A stretch of DNA of 64,000 bases from the NCBI RefSeq assembly GCF_001577835.2, contig NC_029542.1:3400819-3464818 (forward strand), in the 5' to 3' direction. The notes beneath the pieces were generated by a model, which worked only from the letters and a program-made list of their open reading frames with translations, was not told where the DNA came from and did no database searches. The stretch comes from Coturnix japonica. Its lineage: Eukaryota > Chordata > Aves > Galliformes > Phasianidae. Each line of letters starts with the position of its first letter. Positions within the stretch are counted from its first letter, which is position 1. Made by a program: the position numbers and the translations under genes. Below, piece by piece: positions 54,391-64,000 of this stretch.

Positions 54391-56680
54391 CTTCTTTTAA
54401 TTACCCCCCTGTTTTGCGGTGTCTGCTGCGAACTTCCCGTCCCCTCCCTCCTCTTTCATGAGCCTGATCCCAAACTGGGGAACGAGGCTTCTGTCAACCG
54501 GGGCCGGGCTCTGCCTCCAAGGGTTAAAATCACCTGGGCCAGGTATAGGGGTGGAGCTGGGAAGGTGGGAAGGGAGGGAGGGAAGAGCCGGCGCTCGGCC
54601 GGGACCCACCATTCCTGCTCACCCGGCCCAGTGGGTGCCCGGTCCCTGGGGAACCGTGCGGGTCCCTCGGGGGTCCCTCGGGAGCCAGAGCCGCCCACCC
54701 GCCCCCGCCGATGAGGACGGAGCCGCCGGGAGCTCGTTGCTGCCCTTAGACCCGTACGTACCGTATTGCGCCCCGACGGCACCGGTGGTCCCGGTAACAG
54801 CGCTTTGCGAACGGGACCGCTCTCTAACCCGACCCCCTTCCCGATCCTCCCTCCGTTCCCATTACGGTCCCATTTACAACCCGCTTCCATTCATGGGGTT
54901 GAATCTCTCGGTCCAACCGGGTTCCCCCTCCGCTCCACCCCGCCCCGCTCCGCCGCTTCCCCGGGGGAGTTTCGTTGCGTTCCACGGAGCCTCAAACGGC
55001 GGCATCGCCCCCGCAACCCCGGGATCGGTTCCAAACCCGCGGCATCCCCCGAACCCGCGGTACCGTCACGCGTGGAGCCCGGCCGGGTTCGGGTCGGGGC
55101 GCGGCACCGGCTGAGAGTCGGGCAGAGTCGTTGTGCCCAGCCCGGCCCGTGACTCACAGCGCATCATCCGCCGCTGCCTCAGTTTCCCTGCGGTGAAGCG
55201 GCCGCCGCGTCGCCGCCGAACCTCGCCCGGGTGGCCCCGGGGCTTCTGCCGTCATCTGAGCATGGAAAAACGCCACCGGGACCGGGCGAGGTGGGACGGG
55301 GCTGGGGATGGGGCTGGGGGCTCTGCGGTTACGGACCCTTCTTCCCTTCTGCCCCCCGACCCCTCCCTTCGGTTCTGGACACTGGGGGGGGGGCCGAGGT
55401 CATGCTGTCGGACCCCCCCCCCGTTCCCAGCTCCGTGTGGCCCCACTCAGCGTAGGGCGGCTGCCCCATACATTGCGATGCGCCGTGGGGTTTTGTGCTG
55501 TGCTCTCAGTCCCTCCTGTCGCCCCCCAAGTTGTGGGGACGGTTCTAGGAGTGTTGGGGGCGATCGTTACCGACCCTCCCCCATGGGATGGAGCAGAACC
55601 GAGAGCAGGGGGGGAGCAGCACCCCCAGCCCTTGGGGGGCTCCGGGCTCCTATAGCAGGTGGAGATGGGCTCCATTGCATGGGGAGGCTTTGACACTGGC
55701 AGCTCCTGCCCCGCTCCGTGGGGTCCCCACCCCAGAACCGGGGGAAGCGGTTTCTCTATGGGGCTGGGGGCTGCCGGGGATCTCCGGTGCTGGAGCCCCA
55801 TAGGATGGAGGCTGTGGAATACGGCCCCAAAGCATCAGCGCATCGCTGGGGGGTTGGCCCCATCCCGCAGTGGGGTGGTGGGAGGCACCGCGGCTCCGCT
55901 CCCATCGCCCTGGGGGTGTTGGGAAGGGGCTGAGGGGGGTGTTGGGCACCGGTAGGACACCGTGCCGGTGTGGGGTGAGGGGGAGGGGAGCCGGTGGCGG
56001 CGGCAGGTGGATTTCAACACCGGGGTGGGGCCGGGCCCCCGTGGGTTCCGTGCGGCTCCGGTGAGTCACGGCCCCGCTGCGGGGAGCGGTGGGTGCCCGG
56101 GGGCTGCGGGTGCGTGGCCGGGGGCGAAGCAGCTCCGAGCCCGGCTTCAAAGCTCTGCCGGTGGCCGAGCCCCGGGGCTCCCTGCCCCGTCCCGCTGCCA
56201 TCCGGAGCTGTGTGACCCCCCCGGCTGCGTTCCGCCCCCACAGCAGCGCATGGTGCCGTGTCCATGTGCTATAGGGGGAGGCGGTGGGGCAGGATTTGGG
56301 GCACGCACCCGCAGTGCTGTGTGTGGGGGACGCAGGGACGGGAGGCAAAGCCCCGTGGTTTCCTCGGCTTTGGGACCAGGTCTGTGGGGTCCATGGGGGG
56401 CGAGGGGGGGGGGCTGGTACCCGGTACCTTCCGGTGTCACACCGGGGGTCGCGGTGGGGAAATGCCCTCAGTGGGGTGACGGGGACGCCGCATCAGTGGG
56501 GCTGGCAGCCATAACACATGGGATCTACCGCCTGCCTCAGTTTCCCTCTGTGTAAGGACGGGAATCGGGGTGGCCATCGGATTCAGCCCCACACGGGGCC
56601 GGGCTGTGTATGGGGGCAGGGTCTCCTTCTCTTCTCACCGCTCTTCTCTCCCTCACCGCCCCCCCTTCCCCCGGCCCTAC
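54390..56680 (+). promoter_or_regulatory. SP6: SP6 upstream CpG region with candidate noncoding exon
   Basis: This is CpG-rich DNA over about 2 kb. A possible donor CGAG|GTGGGA lies at about 55291, which could end a noncoding first exon that splices to the acceptor at 56680. No coding exon other than the last is expected in SP6. Start sites are unknown. Confidence 0.5.
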
Positions 56681-56718
56681 AGGTCTGTCTGCGCCCCCGC
56701 CCGCTCCGCCGCCCGGCA

Positions 56719-57795
56719 ATGCTCACGGCTGTTTGCGGCTCTCTTGGGAACCAATCCTCCGACGCTCCCCGCTCCTCGCCGACCCCCCTGGACCTGCAGC
56801 CCTTGCAGCCCTTCCAACCCCCCCCACCGGGCTCCGACTTCTCCTCTCCGCTTCCCCCCCCGGAGCTGCCGCTGCCGGGTCCCGACGTCTCCTTCGCCGC
56901 TCCCGGCTCTTACGACCCCCATGGCCCCCCGCGGATAGAGCTGCCCCCCGACGGCCCCGCCGCACCCGGTTCTTACGCCAAACTGCTGCAGGCGACCCCC
57001 CCGGACATGGCGCATCCCTACGAGCCCTGGTTTCGCCCCCCCCACCCCGCTCCGTCCGGAGATGAGGGGGGGGTCAATTGGTGGGACCTCCACGCCGGGG
57101 CCAGTTGGATGGAGCTGCCCCACACTCAGGGGGGGCTCCAAGTACCCGCCCCCCCCGGCCTCCAACCTCCTTTAGGGGGGTACGGAGGGAACGAAGCGCA
57201 GCTCTGCGCTCCCCCCCCCCACCTGCTGCCCCCCACCCAGCACCTGCTGGGGCCGGAGGGAGCCAAGGCGTTGGAGGGACCCCCCCAACCCGAAGCGGAG
57301 GGAGGCGGCCGGGCCAAGGGGGGGGGTCGCCGGGCTGTGCCTCGGGGGGGGGGTCAGGCGGCGTGTCGATGTCCCAACTGCCAGGAAGCGGAGAGGGGGG
57401 GGCCGTGCCCAGAGGGATCGAAGCGCAAACACCTTCACAGCTGCCACATCCCGGGCTGCGGCAAGGTGTACGGCAAGACGTCGCACCTGAAGGCGCACCT
57501 GCGCTGGCACACGGGCGAGCGGCCCTTCGTCTGCAACTGGCTCTTCTGCGGGAAGCGCTTCACCCGCTCCGACGAGCTGCAGCGGCACCTGCGGACTCAC
57601 ACGGGCGAGAAGCGCTTCGCCTGCCCCGTCTGCGGCAAGCGCTTCATGCGCAGCGACCACCTGGGGAAACACATGAAGACCCACGACGGCAACAAAGAGA
57701 GCGGAGAAACCGACGGCAAAGGGAGCAACGAGCCGCCGGGGGGCAAAGGGGGCAAACGGGAGCCCGAGGGGGGCACGGCCAACCCCACAAACTGA
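56719..57795 (+). CDS. SP6: SP6 (epiprofin), Sp/KLF transcription factor
   Basis: A single coding exon, after a pyrimidine-rich acceptor (CCCTACAG), encodes 358 residues; human SP6 is about 376. SP6 is a nuclear GC-box-binding factor needed for tooth, hair and limb epithelium in mammals. The chosen ATG gives the family start [12 protein letters not shown]. The proline-rich middle contains [35 protein letters not shown] and ALRAPPPH-like blocks shared with mammalian SP6. A Buttonhead box ([10 protein letters not shown], near 255) precedes three C2H2 fingers: [33 protein letters not shown]...ELQRHLRTH and [21 protein letters not shown], all with complete zinc ligands. Upstream ATGs in the same frame lie before the splice acceptor and are not used. 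It is transcribed convergently away from SP2, as in human. Confidence 0.95.
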   Translation: MLTAVCGSLGNQSSDAPRSSPTPLDLQPLQPFQPPPPGSDFSSPLPPPELPLPGPDVSFAAPGSYDPHGPPRIELPPDGPAAPGSYAKLLQATPPDMAHPYEPWFRPPHPAPSGDEGGVNWWDLHAGASWMELPHTQGGLQVPAPPGLQPPLGGYGGNEAQLCAPPPHLLPPTQHLLGPEGAKALEGPPQPEAEGGGRAKGGGRRAVPRGGGQAACRCPNCQEAERGGPCPEGSKRKHLHSCHIPGCGKVYGKTSHLKAHLRWHTGERPFVCNWLFCGKRFTRSDELQRHLRTHTGEKRFACPVCGKRFMRSDHLGKHMKTHDGNKESGETDGKGSNEPPGGKGGKREPEGGTANPTN

Positions 57796-59820
57796 GCGGG
57801 GGGTGAGGATGGGGGACGAGGGTTGTGGGGGGGGGGCGACCCTCGGGGCTGGTCTCCGGGGTTGGGTGCTGCTGTTCGGTGCCGCTCGGTGCCGCTCGGT
57901 GTCCCTATGGGAGCGGCGATGCCCGAGGGCGGTTTCGTTCGCCCCCCCCCCCCCCTATAATAACTCCGGTTCCCAATGGTATTTTGGGAGCTGCTGGCAG
58001 GCGGCTCGGGAGGAACATCAATGAGAACCGAAAAGCCGGAGCTGCCCAAACACGTCCGGCCGAAAGGGGCGGAAGGAGAAAAGAGAGAGAAAACCCCGAC
58101 CCTCCGACCTGGAGCGGGGCTGCAGCCCCTCCCGTGCACCCCCCACCCTAAAAAGCTCCGGGGTCCCCACGACCCGCTGTGTTTCAGCCCCCCCCCTCAA
58201 TTCCCCCCCACTCATGGGCTGTGTGGGGCTGGGGGTCTCATAGCCCACCTGTTGGGGGTTCGGGGTGGGTGGGGGTCTGCAAATCCTCCTTTTCTTTCTT
58301 TTTCCTTTCTTTTTTTTGGCTTCGATTTGGCCCAAATGAATGGGGTGGTTGTGGGGGGGGGACCCCAAATTGAAGCCAACAAAAAAACACCNNNNNNNNN
58401 NNNNNNNNNNNNNNNNNNNNNNNNNNNNNNNNNNNNNNNNNNNNNNNNNNNNNNNNNNNNNNNNNNNNNNNNNNNNNNNNNNNNNNNNNNNNNNNNNNNN
58501 NNNNNNNNNNNNNNNNNNNNNNNNNNNNNNNNNNNNNNNNNNNNNNNNNNNNNNNNNNNNNNNNNNNNNNNNNNNNNNNNNNNNNNNNNNNNNNNNNNNN
58601 NNNNNNNNNNNNNNNNNNNNNNNNNNNNNNNNNNNNNNNNNNNNNNNNNNNNNNNNNNNNNNNNNNNNNNNNNNNNNNNNNNNNNNNNNNNNNNNNNNNN
58701 NNNNNNNNNNNNNNNNNNNNNNNNNNNNNNNNNNNNNNNNNNNNNNNNNNNNNNNNNNNNNNNNNNNNNNNNNNNNNNNNNNNNNNNNNNNNNNNNNNNN
58801 NNNNNNNNNNNNNNNNNNNNNNNNNNNNNNNNNNNNNNNNNNNNNNNNNNNNNNNNNNNNNNNNNNNNNNNNNNNNNNNNNNNNNNNNNNNNNNNNNNNC
58901 TGAACATGGGGGAGGGAAGGCAGCAATGGGGGTGAGGTGGGCTCATGGACCCCCGGCTCTGCCCCATAGACAGCGCTGGGTCTCAGCCGTCTGGGATGTG
59001 GGGAGGGGTGGATTGGGGTCCCGTGGGGGGCGTGGACGGAGCTCAAAGACCCCCGGGGGTCCTGGGGGAGGGATGGGGGGGGGGGGGGGGGATTAATAAG
59101 GTGTGGAGGTGAAGTCGAACGGGGTCCGTGCCCAAAGGGCGCCCCGCGAATCTTCGGGTTTCGAGTGTTTTATTATTAATTATTATTATTAATTATTAAT
59201 TAATATTATTAATTATTATTATTTTATTAAGGTGAAGCCAGGCTTTGCCACCCTATCGGGGTGGACGGCTCCGGGTGAAGATGTAGCCGAAGCCTTTTAT
59301 GCTGGGGAGGGGGCGACCCCTTCCCTATGCTGTGTATCCCCCCCCCCCCCATCCTTCCTTTGGAGCCCTCCCCGAGGTGAAGTCTCGCTGGGCTCCGTGC
59401 CCCCCCCGGCCCCATTTGGGGGTCCCCAACCCGACTCTACCCCACTGCGGTTGGAGGGGGGGGATCTTAATGGATCAAATGGGCCCCAACCCACCGCGAT
59501 GGGGCAACGGGAGGCGGCGGCACCGGGTGGGGAGGCCGGAGCTCGGCCCCCGCCCGTCGAAACCTGTCGGGCCGGCTGCGGCGTGGGGTGCCGGCCCCGA
59601 GCTGCCCCCGCAACGCGTCCCCCCTCCGAGCACCGCCCCGGGGCGGGGAGGAACCGGCAGCTCCGGCCCCGGGATCCCCGCCCAACCCCGCCCGGGGCCG
59701 GGGGCGGCCGAGAAGGTGCGGAGTGAGGGGTGAGGGGTGGGGGGGAGCGATGGGGGGCTCCGTGCTGGGGGAGGCTGCGGGGCTGGGGCTCGTTTTGTAC
59801 CGGAATAAAGAGCGTTTTTC
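57796..59820 (+). other. SP6: SP6 3' region with a gap
   Basis: The 508-N gap 58392-58899 and an ATT-rich simple tract (about 59170-59230) interrupt this stretch. The first clear plus-strand AATAAA is at 59803-59808, which could end SP6. No other gene is recognised. Confidence 0.5.
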
Positions 59821-59884
59821 CACGGCCCGGTTCTCCGGATCCTTTATTTGACGGGGTCGTTAGGCGGGGTCTCATCCTGCACCG

Positions 59885-60172
59885 CGATCCGTTGGGCGAC
59901 CTCGGAACGGGAGGGAACGGGGGGGGAACGAGGCCACCGCCCTGCGACCTCCGGCCACCGGGCGCCGCCGTCGGCAGAACGGGATGGGACGGGGCGGGGA
60001 TGAGGGGGGCGGAACCGGGAGGTGAGGGNGATCCGTTGGGCGACCTCGGAACGGGAGGGAACGGGGGGGGACCGGTACCACCGCCCTGCGACCTCCGGCC
60101 ACCGGGCGCCGCCGTCGGCAGAACGGGATGGGACGGGGCGGGGATGAGGGGGGCGGAACCGGGAGGTGAGGG
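59885..60172. repeat. Near-duplicate of about 144 bp across a single N (60029)
   Basis: 'atccgttgggcgacctcgg' begins both halves and 'acgggatgggacggggcgg' occurs in both. The halves differ around 'acgaggccaccgcc' versus 'accggtaccaccgcc', so they are not simply the same read twice. Confidence 0.85.
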
Positions 60173-60363
60173 GAGGAGACGAAGAGGAAACAGCGGCAGA
60201 ACCGGGGGGTGGAGAGTCCGGTAACGGGGATCGGGTGGGTCTGGGGGTCGGTATCAGGGTTAATATTGGGGTCCGCTCGTTATCGCTGCGGGGGTCCCGG
60301 TCTGTGTAGTGCTGTGGTTCCCAGGCAGGAGGTGTTGGAAGGTGCCCCCCCCCCCTATTTAGG

Positions 60364-63032
<2,669 letters not shown>

Positions 63033-63249
63033 ACCCCATGTTGGGATTGGGGAGGAGCTGAGCTCAGGCTCCAGCTCAGCCCCCACAGCACTGCTCCCAC
63101 CTATGGGTCAGAAACCCTTCCCAGTGCCCTTCTATAGTTCCTCTCCTCCTCTCATTCTGGAGCTGTGGAAGGGAACGGCTCCACCAGCACCTCCAGCCCT
63201 GAACAATCAATTGGTGCTCATGGGGGTGGCAGACAGAGATTGATGTAAG

Positions 63250-63266
63250 AATAAAGAGGCTTTAAT
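63250..63266. terminator. Overlapping convergent polyadenylation signals of SCRN2 and LRRC46
   Basis: AATAAA on the plus strand (63250-63255) and ATTAAA on the minus strand (63261-63266) lie five bases apart between the two convergent genes. Confidence 0.7.
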
Positions 63267-63312
63267 TCCAACTGTGCAATGCTGTGCTGCTGCCACATCC
63301 CCGAGGTGCCCC

Positions 63313-63935
63313 CTATTTCCCTGCCCCTTTGCTGCGAGGCTCCTTTTGCAGGGCTGTGGGTCGGGGCTGCCTCTGTTTGGCAGCTGGTTTTGGCTGCTGG
63401 TTTCTCTTTGGTTTTGCGTGGGGATGGAGCTGAGACCGCCCAGGGGTGGGGGCTGTGTTGGTTTCTGGGCTGGGGGGTGGGCAGCTCTTTGTGCCCAGTG
63501 ATATGGGGGGCAGCAGCAGACCCCTGTGCTCCTGCAGCTCCTGCAGACGGGCCTGGTGCTCCTCCAGGGCCTTCCCCTGCCTCCTCTGAGAGTGCCCAGC
63601 CAACTCCTGCTGCAGGTCTGTGAAGAAATCTGCCAGGGATGGTGGGAAGGAGAAGGGGAAGAATTAGAGCCTGGCACAGCCACCCGAGCTCCTCACTGCT
63701 TGGGGACAGGGAGACCCCCCCCCTTAATCATGCATTGTGTCCTGGTTTGGTTTGGGCACCTTTGCCTGTGGTGAAAGGGGCTGTCAGCTCAGCAAACAAC
63801 TCATCATCACTATCCTCACTGCCAGAGCAATGTTTCTCCTCCTTCTCTTTCTCATCCGGGGCAGGATCCGTGCAGCCATGGATAGGTTGGGCATCCAGCT
63901 GCAGGAGATGGGGCAGGGCTCCAAGCACCAGCTCC
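63313..63935 (-). CDS. LRRC46: LRRC46, C-terminal part (runs off the window)
   Basis: Two exons are visible, 63760-63935 and 63313-63629, joined in phase (Thr-Gly-Lys-Asp-Phe-Phe). LRRC46 is a leucine-rich-repeat protein linked to cilia and sperm tails in mammals. The first exon has the end of the LRR cap (RELVLGALPHLLQLDAQPI) followed by an acidic stretch GSEDSDDELFAEL, as in the human protein. The last exon has a predicted coiled segment LQQELAGHSQRRQGKALEEH and a low-complexity basic tail. The N-terminal LRR exons lie to the right of the window. The order SCRN2-LRRC46, tail to tail, matches human. Confidence 0.88.
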
Positions 63936-64000
63936 CTGCAAGCAGCAAACAAACAGCAAACAAACTAAACAGCATCAGTTTCCAACCCACCCAGGGGGCG

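Overview
The window is vertebrate nuclear DNA, almost certainly from a bird and most likely a galliform such as chicken. The evidence is compact GC-rich genes with short introns, a recognisable CR1 LINE tail, very dense minisatellites, and a gene order matching the human 17q21.32 block. I read the order as SKAP1 (last exon) > SNX11 < CBX1 > NFE2L1 < CDK5RAP3 < PRR15L > SP2 < SP6 > SCRN2 > LRRC46 <, where > is the plus strand and < the minus strand. In chicken this block is expected on a microchromosome (chromosome 27 from memory, not checked here). Assignments rest on recalled family proteins; exon limits were read from GT/AG sites and reading-frame phase.

Layout. 1-1.75 kb: SKAP1 last intron, last coding exon and 3' end. 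3.1-8.1 kb: SNX11 (minus), head to head with CBX1 (plus, 8.2-16.9 kb) across a shared CpG promoter carrying three ZNF143-like sites. 18.5-31.5 kb: NFE2L1 (minus), a complete 770-codon bZIP factor with a second, internal CpG promoter. 34.3-38.6 kb: CDK5RAP3 (minus), complete apart from one phase break. 40.7 kb: PRR15L (plus). 43.3-48.8 kb: SP2 (minus), 5' part only. 54.4-58 kb: SP6 (plus). 60.3-63.25 kb: SCRN2 (plus), tail to tail with LRRC46 (minus, running off the right edge).

These are independent genes rather than an operon. Their roles are chromatin (CBX1), stress and proteasome transcription (NFE2L1), UFMylation and ER quality control (CDK5RAP3), GC-box transcription factors (SP2, SP6), endosomal sorting (SNX11), T-cell signalling (SKAP1), a secernin (SCRN2) and a ciliary or sperm LRR protein (LRRC46). 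What links them is shared architecture: multi-CCAAT CpG promoters and divergent or convergent pairing.

The most unusual content lies between genes and in introns. Many minisatellites are built around a common CCCATAG/CTATGGG core, in both orientations. Some form inverted pairs, and one array type recurs about 13 kb away together with a shared non-array flank. Six N-runs and five single-N joins interrupt the sequence. At least one single N lies beside an exact 0.5 kb duplication, and another lies where the SP2 zinc-finger exons and PNPO should be. COPZ2, which sits between NFE2L1 and CDK5RAP3 in human, was not found. I saw no endogenous virus, CRISPR array or tRNA.
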